In this document: piece by piece, positions 22,618-32,910 of the stretch | How positions within the stretch are numbered: position 1 is the first letter of the stretch | Layout of the letters: each line of letters starts with the position of its first letter | Assembly: GCF_013294065.1 (NCBI RefSeq) | Contig: NZ_JABSNM010000009.1 | Span: forward strand, 62,001 to 126,000 | Length of the DNA: 64,000 nt | Reading direction: 5' to 3' | Source of the DNA: Sphaerotilus uruguayifluvii | Lineage (GTDB): Bacteria > Pseudomonadota > Gammaproteobacteria > Burkholderiales > Burkholderiaceae_C | Notes under the pieces: model-generated | Seen by the model: the letters and a program-made list of their open reading frames with translations, nothing else | The model's database searches: none | What the model was told of the DNA's origin: nothing | Position numbers and translations under genes: made by a program

Positions 22618-23451
22618 TCAGACGATCTTCTCGCCCGGGTGGGTGATCTTGCGCATCGTCTCGTAGCGCTCGGACTCGACCATCAGCGGGAACTCGGCCG
22701 CGGCGCCGTCGCCGCTCCATTGCGGGTGCTCGATGCCCTCGAACACCTCGCGCAGGCGCTGGCCCCAGGTGTCGTGGATCATCTTGAAGTACGGGTTCTT
22801 CTCGTCGATGCAGACGATGCGCTCGGCCTTCAGGTCGCCGTTGCGGTAGACCAGCAGGTCCAGCGGCAGGCCGACCGAGAGGTTGGACTTCAGCGTCGAG
22901 TCCATCGACACCAGCGCGCACTTGGCCGCCTCGTCCAGCGGCGTGGTGGGCGTGAGCACGCGGTCCAGGATGGGCTTGCCGTACTTCGACTCGCCCACCT
23001 GGAAGAAGCAGGTCTCGCGGGTGGCCTCGATGAAGTTGCCGGCCGAGTAGACCAGGAACAGCCGCATGCCCTCGTCGCCGATCTGGCCGCCGAAGATCAT
23101 CGAGCAGTTGAAGTCGATGCCGGCCGCGCGCAGTGCCGGGCCGTCGGTCTCGTAGACCCGGCGCACCGCGGCGCCCAGCACGCGGGTGGCGTCGAACATG
23201 CTCCTGGCGTTCCAGATCGTGATCGGCTCGCCGCCGTCCGGTGCCGGGATCTTCTCGACCTGCAGGATCTCGCGCACCGACTGCGAGATCGACAGGTTGC
23301 CCGCCGACAGCAGCACCATGCAGCGGTCGCCGGCCTTCTCGTAGACCATCATCTTGCGGAAGGTGCTGATCGCGTCGAGACCGGCGTTGGTGCGCGAGTC
23401 GGAGAGGAAGACGAGGCCGGCGTTGAGCCGGATGCCGACACAGTAGGTCAT
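22618..23451 (-). CDS. Anbu-type proteasome-like peptidase
   Basis: 277 residues of the HslV/20S-beta related family. The N terminus MTYCVGIRL would expose Thr2 as nucleophile after Met removal, and FLSDSRTNAGLDAIS matches the Anbu (ancestral beta subunit) group. Anbu usually sits beside a transglutaminase-like gene, an alpha-E protein and a circularly permuted ATP-grasp gene; none of these is here. Instead it lies between mutS and an alpha/beta hydrolase on the same strand. Substrates are unknown. Confidence 0.88.
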   Translation of the reverse strand: MTYCVGIRLNAGLVFLSDSRTNAGLDAISTFRKMMVYEKAGDRCMVLLSAGNLSISQSVREILQVEKIPAPDGGEPITIWNARSMFDATRVLGAAVRRVYETDGPALRAAGIDFNCSMIFGGQIGDEGMRLFLVYSAGNFIEATRETCFFQVGESKYGKPILDRVLTPTTPLDEAAKCALVSMDSTLKSNLSVGLPLDLLVYRNGDLKAERIVCIDEKNPYFKMIHDTWGQRLREVFEGIEHPQWSGDGAAAEFPLMVESERYETMRKITHPGEKIV

Positions 23452-23519
23452 GGGAGGGCTGCCTGAGATGTTTCGGGGAGTCGGGGAAATCGTGCGGACG
23501 GTGCGGCGCGCGGGCCGGC

Positions 23520-26207
23520 TCAGCGGCGCGGGGCGCCGGCGGCGAGCTGCTTGAGCTGATAGATCGCGTCGAGCGCCGACCGGGGGGTGAGCGTATCAGG
23601 GTCGAGCGCGTCGAGCGCCTGCCGCAGTGCTTCGGCGAGCGGATCGGGTGGCGCGGCCACGACAGCGGGCACGGGCTCCGGCACCGGCGTCGGCGCGGGT
23701 TCGGGCTCCGGCGGCGCGGCGAACAGGTCGATCTGCGGGGTGCCGGCGCTTTTCTGCGCTTCGAGCTGGTCGAGCGCCTGGCGCGCCTGGCGCAGCACCG
23801 CCGCCGGCATGCCGGCCAGCCGCGCCACCTGCACGCCGTAGCTGCGGCTGGCCGGCCCGGGCTCGATCGCGTGCAGGAAGACGATGTCGTCGCCGGACTC
23901 GGCCGCCGAGACATGCATGTTCAGCGCGTGGCGGTGCTTCGCGGGGAATTCGGTCAGCTCGAAGTAGTGGGTGGCGAACAGCGCGAAGGCGCGGTTGCGA
24001 TCGTGCAGATGGCTGGCGATCGCGCCGGCCAGCGCCAGCCCGTCGAAGGTCGAGGTGCCTCGGCCGATCTCGTCCATCAGCACCAGCGAGTGCTCGGTGG
24101 CGCCGTGCAGGATGGCGGCGGCCTCGGTCATCTCCATCATGAAGGTGGACTGGGCGTTGGCCAGGTCGTCGGCCGCGCCGATGCGGGTGTGGATCGCGTC
24201 GATCGGCCCGAGCCGGCAGCGCGAGGCCGGCACGAAGGAGCCGATCGCCGCCAGCAGCACCGTCAGCGCCACCTGGCGCATGAAGGTGCTCTTGCCCCCC
24301 ATGTTCGGCCCGGTGATGACCAGCATGCGCCGCGCCGCGTCGAGCCGGCAGTCGTTGGGAATGAAGCTGCCGGCGCCCGACTCGGCCAGCCGCGCCTCGA
24401 CCACCGGATGGCGGCCGCGCTCGATCTCGATGCAGGGCTGGGGCACGAAGTCCGGCCGGCACCAGTCGAGCGTGCGCGCGCGCTCGGCCAGCGCGGCGAG
24501 CACGTCCAGCGAGGCCAGCGCGCGGCCCAGCTCGGACAGCGCCGCCAGGTGCGGCTGCAGCGCGTCGAGCAGCTGCTCCCACAGCCATTTCTCGCGCGCC
24601 AGCGCCCGCTCCTGCGCCGAGAGCGCCTTGTCCTCGAAGGCCTTGAGCTCGGGCGTGATGAAGCGCTCGGCGTTCTTCAGCGTCTGGCGGCGCTGGTAGT
24701 TCAGCGGCACCTTGTCGATCTGCCCGGCGGTGACCTCGATGTAGAAGCCGTGCACCTTGTTGTACTGCACCCGCAGGTTCTGGATGCCGGTGCGCAGCCG
24801 CTCGCGCGCCTCCATCTCGAGCAGGAAGGCGTCGCAGTTGGACGAGATGGCGCGCAGCTCGTCCAGGTCCGGATCGAAGCCGGTGGCGATGACGCCGCCG
24901 TCGCGCAGCAGCACCGCCGGCTCCGGCGCGACGGCGCGGTGCAGCAGCTCGGCGATGGCCGCGTCCGGCGTCAGCGCGGCGTGCAGGTCGGCCAGCAGCG
25001 CGCCGTCCTCGGGCACCTGGCGACGCAGCTCGGGCAGCACCGCCAGCGTCTCGCGCAGGCCCGCCAGCTCGCGCGGGCGCACCTGGCGCAGCGCGGTGCG
25101 CGCGCTGGTGCGCTGCACGTCGCTCACCTGGCGCAGCGCGTCGCGCAGCGGCTCGACCGCGTGCGCCGCCTGCAGCACCTCGATCGCCTCGAGGCGCCGG
25201 CGCGCCGGCTCGCGCTCGCGCGGCGGGTGGGTCAGCCACTGGCGCAGCATGCGGCTGCCCATGCCGGTGCGGCAGCTGTCGAGCAGGCTCAGCAGCGTGG
25301 GCGCCGTCTCGCCCTTGAGCGTCTGGGTGATCTCGAGGTTGCGCAGCGTCGCCGGCGGCAGCTCCAGCAGCGCGTGGGCGCGCTCGACCGTCAGCGTGCT
25401 GACATGCGACAGCGCCCGGCCCTGGGTGTGCTCGGCATAGCCCAGCAGCGCGGAGGCCGCGGCGTGCGCGGCGTGCAGGTCCTGCGCGTTGAAGCCGGCC
25501 AGATGCGCGACCTTGAGCTGCTCGCGCAGCTTGCGCTCGCCCAGCGCCGGATCGAACTGCCAGTGCGGCCGCGAGGTCAGCGGCACGCCGGCCTGGCGCA
25601 GCGCCAGCGGCCGGCGCTCCTCGTGCAGCTCGCCGCTGATCAGCACCTCGGCCGGCGCCAGCCGCGACAGCCAGGCCGCCAGCTCGCGCTCGCCGCATTC
25701 GGTCAGGCCGAGCTGGCCGCTGGCCAGCGCCAGCCAGGCCAGGCCGTAGACCGGCTGCGCGGCCGGCCCGCGCATCGCCAGCGCCAGCAGCCGGGTGTCG
25801 CGGCGCTCGTCGAGCAGCTCGGTGTCGGTCACCGTGCCCGGCGTGACCACCCGCACCACCTTGCGCTCGACCGGCCCCTTGCTCGCGCCCACCTCGCCGA
25901 CCTGCTCGGCGATCGCCACCGCCTCGCCCAGGCGGATCAGCCGGGCCAGATAGTTCTCGACCGCATGCACCGGCACGCCCGCCATCACCACCGGCTCGCC
26001 CGCGCTCTGGCCGCGGGTGGTGAGCGTCACGTCCAGCAGCCGGTTGGCGCGCCGGGCGTCGTCGTAGAACAGCTCATAGAAGTCCCCCATCCGGTAGAAC
26101 ACCAGCGTGTCGGGGAAATCGGCCTTGATGCGCAGGTACTGCTGCATCATCGGCGTGTGGCCGCCCAGGCCGTCCGTGTCCGGGCGCGTCGTCGGGGTTC
26201 TGCTCAT
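23520..26207 (-). CDS. mutS: DNA mismatch repair protein MutS
   Basis: 895 residues. The N-terminal mismatch-recognition domain has [11 protein letters not shown] (Phe-x-Glu reader), followed by connector, lever and clamp domains. The ATPase domain has Walker [10 protein letters not shown], the STFMMEMTE motif and [12 protein letters not shown]. It recognises mismatches and recruits MutL. A Pro/Ala-rich linker (about 805-860) separates the ATPase from the short C-terminal tetramerisation segment. The frame runs 46 codons further upstream, but the ATG at 26207 gives family length. Confidence 0.97.
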   Translation of the reverse strand: MSRTPTTRPDTDGLGGHTPMMQQYLRIKADFPDTLVFYRMGDFYELFYDDARRANRLLDVTLTTRGQSAGEPVVMAGVPVHAVENYLARLIRLGEAVAIAEQVGEVGASKGPVERKVVRVVTPGTVTDTELLDERRDTRLLALAMRGPAAQPVYGLAWLALASGQLGLTECGERELAAWLSRLAPAEVLISGELHEERRPLALRQAGVPLTSRPHWQFDPALGERKLREQLKVAHLAGFNAQDLHAAHAAASALLGYAEHTQGRALSHVSTLTVERAHALLELPPATLRNLEITQTLKGETAPTLLSLLDSCRTGMGSRMLRQWLTHPPREREPARRRLEAIEVLQAAHAVEPLRDALRQVSDVQRTSARTALRQVRPRELAGLRETLAVLPELRRQVPEDGALLADLHAALTPDAAIAELLHRAVAPEPAVLLRDGGVIATGFDPDLDELRAISSNCDAFLLEMEARERLRTGIQNLRVQYNKVHGFYIEVTAGQIDKVPLNYQRRQTLKNAERFITPELKAFEDKALSAQERALAREKWLWEQLLDALQPHLAALSELGRALASLDVLAALAERARTLDWCRPDFVPQPCIEIERGRHPVVEARLAESGAGSFIPNDCRLDAARRMLVITGPNMGGKSTFMRQVALTVLLAAIGSFVPASRCRLGPIDAIHTRIGAADDLANAQSTFMMEMTEAAAILHGATEHSLVLMDEIGRGTSTFDGLALAGAIASHLHDRNRAFALFATHYFELTEFPAKHRHALNMHVSAAESGDDIVFLHAIEPGPASRSYGVQVARLAGMPAAVLRQARQALDQLEAQKSAGTPQIDLFAAPPEPEPAPTPVPEPVPAVVAAPPDPLAEALRQALDALDPDTLTPRSALDAIYQLKQLAAGAPRR

Positions 26208-26257
26208 GGGTGTCGGCGCGACGAAGGCGCCGTGGGCGGGAAAACCCGCCATCTTAG

Positions 26258-26836
26258 ATGGACGAAGGGGGCTTGCCTTCGGTAGCGGCAATTCGCAAAA
26301 TCTATAGGCGCATGGCAACGGAACACCATGCCCGTCTGGCCGCAATGGCCGACACAGCTGATCGCGTTAGCGGCAGCGCCCGTTTTCACTGGCTACAGGA
26401 GCGGGGATTTCCTCTCAACGGAACTCTCCCCATGTGCTCCCAAAAGGTCCAGTCTCTCCGATCCCGCGCCTTTCAGAATCAGTCCGGCTGCTGCTGGTAT
26501 TGCGGTGTCCGCATGTGGTCGTTGTCGCCGGATGAGCTGGCGAACGCGCCTGCCAAGGGGCGACAAGTCTTGCGCTGCACGGCCGAACACCTGATCGCTC
26601 GATGCGATGGAGGACGTGATGAGGCCACCAACATCGTGGCCGCCTGCGAGCGCTGCAATCACACCCGCCATCAGCGCAAGCACCCACCAGTGCCAGAGGT
26701 CTACCGCGCCGATGTGCGCAAACGCATCGCGCGGGGTGGCTGGCATCACCGGTGGGTGCACGATCTGGGCTTGATCACGAAAGCCAGGTCAGAGGATCTG
26801 CCAAGCGTTTCGCTCACGCATGCATCGCGGCGATGA
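26258..26836 (+). CDS. HNH endonuclease family protein
   Basis: Up to 192 residues; in-frame ATGs at 26312 and 26432 are also possible starts and none has a clear ribosome binding site. The HNH core is CWYCGVRM, then [11 protein letters not shown], then [15 protein letters not shown], giving two zinc CxxC pairs and the H-N-H residues. Target and role are unknown. The stretch is visibly less GC-rich than its neighbours and interrupts two ordinary genes (mutS and the DUF2252 gene), suggesting acquisition by transfer. No phage or intron sequence adjoins. Confidence 0.78.
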   Translation: MDEGGLPSVAAIRKIYRRMATEHHARLAAMADTADRVSGSARFHWLQERGFPLNGTLPMCSQKVQSLRSRAFQNQSGCCWYCGVRMWSLSPDELANAPAKGRQVLRCTAEHLIARCDGGRDEATNIVAACERCNHTRHQRKHPPVPEVYRADVRKRIARGGWHHRWVHDLGLITKARSEDLPSVSLTHASRR

Positions 26837-26863
26837 TCGAGCTTCTGACAGGAGCCCCTCCCG

Positions 26864-28102
26864 ATGGACATCATTCACCAGATCCTCGAGCACGACGCCG
26901 GCCGCGAGCCTGAGCGGCTGCAGCGCAAGTACGACCGCATGCGCGAGAGCGCCTTCGTCTTCCTGCGTGCGACCTGCGCTCTGTTCTGGCGGCGGCTGCC
27001 GGCCGGGCTGGCGCTGTTCGAGGCGGGGCCGGAGGGTGCGCCGGCGGTCTGGAGCTGCGGCGACCTGCATTTCGAGAACGTCGGCAGCTACGAGGGCGAC
27101 AACCGCCAGACCTACTTCGACATCAACGACTTCGACGAGTCGGCGCTGGCGCCGGCGAGCTGGGACCTGCTGCGGCTGCTCGCCAGCCTGCGGGTGGGCG
27201 CCGACACGCTGGGGATCGATGCCGAGGACGCGCGGGGGCTGTGCCGTGCCACTTTGCAGGCCCATGTGCAGGCGCTGCGGCGCGGCAAGGCCTTCTGGAT
27301 CGAGCGCGACGTGGCCGACGGCGTGGTCCGCGAACTGCTCGACCAGCTGCGCCGGCGCGATGCCGAGGCGTTTCTGGACAAGCGCAGCAGCGGCCGAGGC
27401 GCGTCGCGCCGGCTGAAGGTCGACGGGCAGCGCGTGCTGAAGGCGACGGCGGCCGAGCAGGATCGGGTGCGGGACTTCATGGCCGGCTTCGCGGCGACGC
27501 AGCCCGATCCGGACTTCTTCCGGGTGCTCGATGTCGAGCGGCGGGTGGCCGGCACCGGCTCGCTCGGCCTGGCGCGCTGGGTGGTGCTGGTGCGCGGCGA
27601 GGGAGGCGACAGCGGCCAGCGCCTGCTCGACCTGAAGCAGGCGGTGCCGTCGTCGCTGGAGGCGCTGCTGCCCGCGCACGGCGTGGCGCAGCCGGCCTGG
27701 CCGGACGCCGCAACCCGCATCGTCGCGCTGCAGCAGCGGCTGCAGGCGGTGCCGATGGCCTGGCTGCACGCGGTGCGCCTGGGCGACATGCCTTGCGTGC
27801 TGCGCGAGCTGCAGCCCACCGAGGACCGCGTCTCGCTCGATCGTGCCACCACCTCGCGCACGGAACTGCACGAGTTCGCCACGACGCTGGGCCGGATGCT
27901 GGCCTGGGCGCAGCTGCGCTCGGGCGGGCAGGGCGGCTCGGCAGACGCGGATGCGCTGATCGACTTCGGCGAGCGCCAGGACTGGCACGCGCCGATGCTG
28001 GAGACGGCCGAGACGATGGCGCGGCAGGTCGAGCAGGACTGGGCGGTCTATGCGGCCGCGCATGACGCGGGCCGCTTCCGGGTCGCCGCCGAGGGCGGCT
28101 GA
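26864..28102 (+). CDS. DUF2252 family protein (kinase-like fold)
   Basis: 412 residues. DUF2252 proteins resemble aminoglycoside-phosphotransferase-like kinases: CGDLHFENVG (about 65-74) and FDINDFDE (about 85-92) stand where those kinases have the catalytic HGD and metal-binding D motifs. No substrate is known. GGAG lies 12 bases before the ATG. It is convergent with the suhB-like gene, 13 bp away. The function is not recognisable beyond the fold. Confidence 0.85.
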   Translation: MDIIHQILEHDAGREPERLQRKYDRMRESAFVFLRATCALFWRRLPAGLALFEAGPEGAPAVWSCGDLHFENVGSYEGDNRQTYFDINDFDESALAPASWDLLRLLASLRVGADTLGIDAEDARGLCRATLQAHVQALRRGKAFWIERDVADGVVRELLDQLRRRDAEAFLDKRSSGRGASRRLKVDGQRVLKATAAEQDRVRDFMAGFAATQPDPDFFRVLDVERRVAGTGSLGLARWVVLVRGEGGDSGQRLLDLKQAVPSSLEALLPAHGVAQPAWPDAATRIVALQQRLQAVPMAWLHAVRLGDMPCVLRELQPTEDRVSLDRATTSRTELHEFATTLGRMLAWAQLRSGGQGGSADADALIDFGERQDWHAPMLETAETMARQVEQDWAVYAAAHDAGRFRVAAEGG

Positions 28103-28115
28103 CCCGGCCGTTCGA

Positions 28116-29345
28116 TCAGAACGGCGCGTCGCCGTCGCGGCGGCGGCTGCGGCGCGGGGCCTCGGCGGGCGCCTCTTCCTTCGGCGGCAGGTCGGCCTTG
28201 CGGATGCGGGTCGGGGCCTTGCGGACGACGACCGGGACCGGCGCGGCTTCCTCGGGCGTCGGCTCGAAGGCGGCGGCCAGCGCGGCGGCCGGCGACAGCG
28301 GCACGTCGACCGGCAGCTCGGCGGCCTTCGGCAGCTCGGCGTCCAGCTCCGGCTGGGTCGCGGCCAGGTACTCGTCCAGCGGCACCAGCTTGCCCGGCTG
28401 CGTCGGCGCGGCCTTGCGCACGGTGCGCGCCGGTGCGGCGACGCCGCCCTCGGCGGCCGTCTCGGCCTTCTTCGCGCGCGGCTTGCGGGCCTTCGGCGCG
28501 GCCTCGGCCACCGGCGCTTCCGGCTCGTCTTCCTTGATGATGCGGGTGTAGGGGCTCAGCACCTGCACCAGCTGGGCGTAGACCTTCGGCGTGGCGGCGA
28601 TGACCTCGCGCTGGTAGAGGTAGTCGGCCTCGCCGGTGAAGTTGCCGATCAGGCCGCCCGCCTCGGTCACGATCAGCGAGCCGGCGGCGATGTCCCACGG
28701 GTTCAGGCCGGTCTCGAAGAAGCCGTCATACCAGCCGGCCGCGACGTAGCACAGGTCCAGCGCGGCCGCGCCCGGGCGGCGCAGGCCGGCGCAGGCGGGC
28801 ATCAGCTCTTCCATGATCTTCAGATAGCGCTTGAAGTTGTCGCCCTTGCGGAAGGGGAAGCCCGTGCCGATCAGCGAGTCGGCCAGACGCAGGCGCTTGG
28901 AGACGCGGATGCGCTTGTCGTTCAGGTAGGCGCCGCGGCCCTTGGTGGCGTAGAACAGGTCGTTGCGGCTCGGGTCGTAGACGACGGCCTGCTCGACCTT
29001 GCCCTTGAAGGCCAGCGCGATCGAGACGGCGTACTGCGGGAAGCCGTGGATGAAGTTGGTGGTGCCGTCCAGCGGATCGATGATCCAGACGAAGTCGCTG
29101 TGCTGCGCGCCCTGCGAGCGGCCCGACTCCTCGGCCAGGAAGCCGTGGCCCGGATAGGCCTGGCGAATGGTGTCGATGATCGCCTGCTCTGCCGCCTGGT
29201 CGACCTCGGTGACGAAGTCGTTGGGCCCCTTGCTGGTCACGGTCAGGCGCTCGAGGTCGAGGCTGGCCCGGTTGATGATCGCCCCGGCCGCACGCGCGGC
29301 CTTGATGGCGATGTTGAGCATGGGGTGCAAAGCGGCTTGCGACAT
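28116..29345 (-). CDS. suhB: Inositol monophosphatase SuhB with a long C-terminal tail
   Basis: 409 residues. Residues 1 to about 262 are a complete SuhB: N-terminal [15 protein letters not shown], metal-site motifs [15 protein letters not shown] and NPWDIAAG. The family hydrolyses inositol 1-phosphate, and E. coli SuhB also joins the rRNA antitermination complex. The extra 145 or so residues are rich in Ala, Pro, Lys and Glu and end in [12 protein letters not shown], so they look disordered. The start at 29345 fits family alignment; the longer upstream frame is not needed. Divergent from trmJ. Confidence 0.93.
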   Translation of the reverse strand: MSQAALHPMLNIAIKAARAAGAIINRASLDLERLTVTSKGPNDFVTEVDQAAEQAIIDTIRQAYPGHGFLAEESGRSQGAQHSDFVWIIDPLDGTTNFIHGFPQYAVSIALAFKGKVEQAVVYDPSRNDLFYATKGRGAYLNDKRIRVSKRLRLADSLIGTGFPFRKGDNFKRYLKIMEELMPACAGLRRPGAAALDLCYVAAGWYDGFFETGLNPWDIAAGSLIVTEAGGLIGNFTGEADYLYQREVIAATPKVYAQLVQVLSPYTRIIKEDEPEAPVAEAAPKARKPRAKKAETAAEGGVAAPARTVRKAAPTQPGKLVPLDEYLAATQPELDAELPKAAELPVDVPLSPAAALAAAFEPTPEEAAPVPVVVRKAPTRIRKADLPPKEEAPAEAPRRSRRRDGDAPF

Positions 29346-29462
29346 GGGAATGCGGCTCCGGGACTCGGTTCGACGAGTGAAGTGGGTGCGAGGGGCTGGC
29401 GAAGGGAAAGAGCGGGCGCGGGTCTTGCGCGGCCACGCTGGCCTGCAACGCCTAAGATAACC

Positions 29463-29480
29463 GGACATTGTACGATGTCC
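29463..29480. promoter_or_regulatory. Palindrome between suhB and trmJ
   Basis: GGACATTGTACGATGTCC is an 18-base inverted repeat with only one symmetric pair of mismatches. It lies in the 169-bp divergent spacer, 34 bases before the trmJ start. It could be an operator or a small hairpin in the trmJ leader; no known regulator site was recognised. Confidence 0.4.
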
Positions 29481-29514
29481 GCGCCGCAAAAAAGCGCCTG
29501 AAAGGTCTTCTCCC

Positions 29515-30240
29515 GTGCCTGCCGTTCCCGATTCGACCCGCTTCGTGCTGGTCAACACCAGCCACCCCGGCAACGTCGGCTCCACCGCCCGCGCGATGAA
29601 GGTGATGGGCTTTTCCGAGCTGGTGCTGGTGGCGCCGCGCTTCGGCGACGTGCTCAGCCAGGAGGAGACGGTGGCGATGGCCAGCGGCGCGGCCGACATC
29701 CTGGTGCGCGCGCGCATCGTCGCGACGCTGGACGAGGCGCTCGACGGCGTGCAGCTGGCCTGCGCCACCGCGATGACGCCGCGCGACTTCGGCCCGCCGG
29801 TGGAGTCGCCGCGCGCCTGCTTCGAGCGGCTGGCCGTGCGGCCCGACAAGGTCGCCTTCGTGTTCGGCAGCGAGCGCTTCGGGCTGTCGAACGAGGATGT
29901 CTACCGCTGCCACGTCTGCCTCTCGATACCGACGAACCCCGACTACGGCTCGCTGAACCTGGCGCAGGCGGTGCAGCTGCTGGCCTACGAGTGGCGCCAG
30001 GCGCTGGGCGGCTTCGAGGTCGTGCCGCGCACCCGCGACGCCGCTCGCGCCGGCATCGACGCGGTGCAGGGCGCGCTCGGCCACTGGGAGCAGGCGCTGG
30101 TGCACCTGGGCTTCCTCGACCCGAAGGTGCCGCGCAAGCTGATGCCGCGCCTGAACCAGCTGCTCAACCGCGCCGAGCCGACGCTCGAGGAGATCAGCAT
30201 CCTGCGCGGCATCGCCCGCGAGATCCTGCGCCGCGGCTGA
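29515..30240 (+). CDS. trmJ: tRNA (cytidine/uridine-2'-O-)-methyltransferase TrmJ
   Basis: 241 residues from a GTG start with AAAGG about 10 bases upstream. SPOUT-fold motifs are present: [16 protein letters not shown] near the N terminus, [14 protein letters not shown] (about 121-134) and [14 protein letters not shown] in the knotted SAM site. The C-terminal extension of about 80 residues is typical of TrmJ, which methylates position 32 of several tRNAs. Adjacent to suhB as in many proteobacteria. Confidence 0.94.
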   Translation: MPAVPDSTRFVLVNTSHPGNVGSTARAMKVMGFSELVLVAPRFGDVLSQEETVAMASGAADILVRARIVATLDEALDGVQLACATAMTPRDFGPPVESPRACFERLAVRPDKVAFVFGSERFGLSNEDVYRCHVCLSIPTNPDYGSLNLAQAVQLLAYEWRQALGGFEVVPRTRDAARAGIDAVQGALGHWEQALVHLGFLDPKVPRKLMPRLNQLLNRAEPTLEEISILRGIAREILRRG

Positions 30241-30356
30241 GCGGCGCCGCCGAAATCGCGGGTGCCCGAGCGTGGCGCTGCGGCATTGCATCACGCGCCC
30301 TACACTGGGAGGCATCGACGCGCCGCGTCGCCCCCGAAGCTCGTCACGAGTCCGCC

Positions 30357-31136
30357 ATGTTCAGCCGCCTGAAAGAAGACATCGACTGCATCCTCGAACG
30401 CGATCCGGCCGCCCGCTCGCGCCTGGAGGTGCTGACCTGTTATCCGGGCCTGCACGCGCTGTGGATCCAGCGTCTGGCGCACTGGTTCTGGGTGCGCGAC
30501 TTCAAGTGGCTGGGCCGCTGGCTGTCGCACTGGGGCCGCTTCCTGACCGGCATCGAGATCCACCCCGGCGCCACCTTCGGCCGGCGGGTCTTCATCGACC
30601 ACGGCATGGGCATCGTCATCGGCGAGATGGCCGAGATCGGCGACGACTGCACCATCTACCAGGGCGTGACGCTGGGCGGCACCTCGCTGGTCAAGGGCGC
30701 CAAGCGCCACCCGACGCTGGGCAAGGGCGTGATCGTCGGCGCCAATGCCTGCGTGCTGGGCGGCTTCACGGTGGGCGACGGCGCCCGCGTGGGCTCCGGC
30801 GCGGTGGTGACCAAGCCGGTGCCCGAGGGCGCCACCGCGGTGGGCAACCCGGCGCGCATCATCGCCGCGCAGCAGGACGCCCAGCGCGAGGCCGCGGCCG
30901 CCCGCATGGGCTTCTCCGCCTACGGCGTGACGCAGGGCGAGGATCCGGTCGCGCAGGCGATGAAGGGCCTGATCGACAACGCCTCCAGCCACGAGCACCA
31001 GATCGCGCTGCTGTGGCAGGCGATCGAGAAGCTCTCGGCGCGCGCCCGCGAGCTGCCGGCCGATCCCTGCGTGCCCGACGAGGCGCACCGCACCGAGAAG
31101 TTCGACGCCGAGCGGCTGAACCGGCTGGTCAAGTGA
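30357..31136 (+). CDS. cysE: Serine O-acetyltransferase
   Basis: 259 residues from the ATG at 30357 ([13 protein letters not shown], the usual start). An N-terminal helical region precedes hexapeptide repeats forming a left-handed beta helix: [34 protein letters not shown] and [22 protein letters not shown]. It makes O-acetylserine for cysteine synthesis. The C-terminal tail of about 70 residues after the helix is longer than in minimal SATs. A perfect 15-bp hairpin begins at the base after its stop codon. Confidence 0.95.
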   Translation: MFSRLKEDIDCILERDPAARSRLEVLTCYPGLHALWIQRLAHWFWVRDFKWLGRWLSHWGRFLTGIEIHPGATFGRRVFIDHGMGIVIGEMAEIGDDCTIYQGVTLGGTSLVKGAKRHPTLGKGVIVGANACVLGGFTVGDGARVGSGAVVTKPVPEGATAVGNPARIIAAQQDAQREAAAARMGFSAYGVTQGEDPVAQAMKGLIDNASSHEHQIALLWQAIEKLSARARELPADPCVPDEAHRTEKFDAERLNRLVK

Positions 31137-31168
31137 GCCGCTGATCCGCGGAGCCGCGGATCAGCGGC
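31137..31168 (+). terminator. Perfect 15-bp hairpin directly after cysE
   Basis: GCCGCTGATCCGCGG and CCGCGGATCAGCGGC are exact reverse complements separated by two bases, beginning at the base after the cysE TGA. No T run follows, so it may stop transcription with Rho or protect the 3' end rather than act as a classical intrinsic terminator. Confidence 0.65.
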
Positions 31169-31216
31169 CCGCCGCCTTCATCCGTCGCCAAGGCGGGCCC
31201 GGCCACGCCGGGCTAT

Positions 31217-31247
31217 GTTGCATCCTGTTTCAATCTGGATCGGGATG
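31217..31247 (+). repeat. Upstream element of beta-helix gene 1 (copy A)
   Basis: A 31-base segment matching 34850-34880 at 25 of 31 positions without gaps, including the 13-base core CATCCTGTTTCAA and CGGGATG. TATGTT (31214-31219) overlaps its start and could be a -10. The element ends in the ATG at 31245. Confidence 0.6.
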
Positions 31248-32888
31248 ATGAAGGATGTCCGACGCGGCCGCGCCGCTTTCCTGGCCGCGGCCGTGCCGGC
31301 GCTGCAGCTGCTGGCGGCCTGCCAGTCCGACGAGGCTCCGGCCGGTGCCGCGACGCCGCAGGCGGTCGCCCTGACGCTGGGCGGCACGCTGCCGCTGCCG
31401 GGCGAGGCCGCGCTGGTGGAGCAGCCGGCCTGCGTGGCCTCGGGCCTGGGCACCGATCACCGCGTCGGTCCGGGCCAGACCTACGCGGAGCTCGACCAGG
31501 TGCCGTGGGAGAGCCTGAAGGCCGGCGACACGGTGCGCATCTTCCACCGCAGCTCGCCCTACCGCGGCAAGTTCATGCTCGCCGCGCAGGGCACGGCGGC
31601 CGCGCCGGTGCGCGTCTGCGGCGTGCGCGGCTCGAACGGCGAGCGCCCGGTCATCGACGGCCGCGGCGCGACGACACGCGCGGCGCTGGCGGCCTCGTTC
31701 GCCGGCAGCGCCAGCGCGATCTACCAGGCGCGTGCGGTCGTGATGGTCCGCGCCGCCGGCGACAGCTGGACGACGCGGCCGTCCCACCTGCGCGTCGACG
31801 GGCTGAAGATCGTCGGCGCGCACCCGCAGCAGTGCTTCCGCGACACGGCCGGCCTGGAGCAGGCCTACGAGCAGTTCGCCGCCTGCATCTGGATCGACCG
31901 CGGCGACCAGATCGTGCTGGCCGACAACGAGCTCGCCGGCTGCTCGATGGGCGTGTTCAGCCGCAGCACCGATGACGCCGAGGCCACGCAGACCCGCGGC
32001 CTGAAGCTGGTGGGCAACCATTTCCACGACAACGGCATCGTCGGCAGCTGGCTCGAGCACCACAGCTACACCCAGGGCCTCGACGTGCTGATCGAGCACA
32101 ACCTGTACGGGCCGCTGACCGACGGCGCGCTGGGCAACGCGATCAAGGACCGCTCGGCCGGCCTGGTGGTGCGCTACAACCGCATCGAGGGCGGCGCGCA
32201 TTCGCTCGACCTGGTCGAGGCCGAGGACTTCCCGGTCACCGCGCTGGCGCGGCCCGACTACCGCGTCACGCGGGTCTACGGCAACCAGATCCGCAAGGAC
32301 GGCGAGACCGGCAGCCTGGTCCACTACGGCGGCGACCACTACGGCAGCACGCCCGGCGCCCGCTGGGGCGAGCCGATCTACCGCGGCGGCACGCTGCACT
32401 TCTTCCACAACACCGTGCTGGTGACCGGCCGCGCGGCGGCGATCTTCCAGCTCTCGACCACCGGCGAGCGCGCCGAGGTGCGCGACAACCTGATCGTCTT
32501 CGCCGACACGGTGACGCAGCGCAGCCTGCGCATGGGCCAGTCGGTCGGCGCGTCCTGGACCACCGGCGGCACGCTGGTGCTGGGCCGCAACTGGATCTCG
32601 GCGGGCTGGCAGGACACCGATCCGTGGCACCCGATCGGCGGCGAGCTGGTGCTGGAGACGGCGCAGCCCGGCGATGCCGTGCCGCCGGTCGAGCCGCTGG
32701 CGGGGCTGCCGGCCGACAGCGGCGCGGGCTGGACGCCGCGCACCGGCCGCGGCGTGACGGGCGCGGCGCAGGCGCTGCCGGAGGCGCTGTCGGCATATCC
32801 GGTGCAGTGGCAGAAGGGCCTGGACGGCCGCTCGCAGGCGCGGGCGCTGTCCGGCGCCGGGGCGGACCTCGGCGCGATGCAGCGCTGA
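31245..32888 (+). CDS. Parallel beta-helix lipoprotein, paralog 1
   Basis: About 547 residues from 31245 (a second ATG follows at 31248). The signal peptide ends in the lipobox LLAAC. After an Ala-rich linker the mature protein has the shared block VPWESLKAGDTVRIF, then right-handed beta-helix coils (IVLADNELAGCSMGVFS, LKLVGNHFHDNG). A strongly conserved AIKDRSAGLVVRYNRIEGG and DLVEAEDFPVTAL follow, then HYGGDHYGS. Such folds are common in polysaccharide lyases and surface-binding proteins; no catalytic set was recognised and function is unknown. First of three tandem paralogs. Confidence 0.83.
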   Translation: MMKDVRRGRAAFLAAAVPALQLLAACQSDEAPAGAATPQAVALTLGGTLPLPGEAALVEQPACVASGLGTDHRVGPGQTYAELDQVPWESLKAGDTVRIFHRSSPYRGKFMLAAQGTAAAPVRVCGVRGSNGERPVIDGRGATTRAALAASFAGSASAIYQARAVVMVRAAGDSWTTRPSHLRVDGLKIVGAHPQQCFRDTAGLEQAYEQFAACIWIDRGDQIVLADNELAGCSMGVFSRSTDDAEATQTRGLKLVGNHFHDNGIVGSWLEHHSYTQGLDVLIEHNLYGPLTDGALGNAIKDRSAGLVVRYNRIEGGAHSLDLVEAEDFPVTALARPDYRVTRVYGNQIRKDGETGSLVHYGGDHYGSTPGARWGEPIYRGGTLHFFHNTVLVTGRAAAIFQLSTTGERAEVRDNLIVFADTVTQRSLRMGQSVGASWTTGGTLVLGRNWISAGWQDTDPWHPIGGELVLETAQPGDAVPPVEPLAGLPADSGAGWTPRTGRGVTGAAQALPEALSAYPVQWQKGLDGRSQARALSGAGADLGAMQR

Positions 32889-32910
32889 CCGGAACGCGGC
32901 GGTCCGCTGC
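32879..32910 (+). terminator. Hairpin at the stop of beta-helix gene 1
   Basis: GCAGCG/CGCTGC and GACCG/CGGTC pair to a two-part stem with a CT bulge and an 8-base loop; the TGA lies within the 5' arm. There is no T tract. It resembles the stop-codon hairpins after glcF and cysE. Confidence 0.4.
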
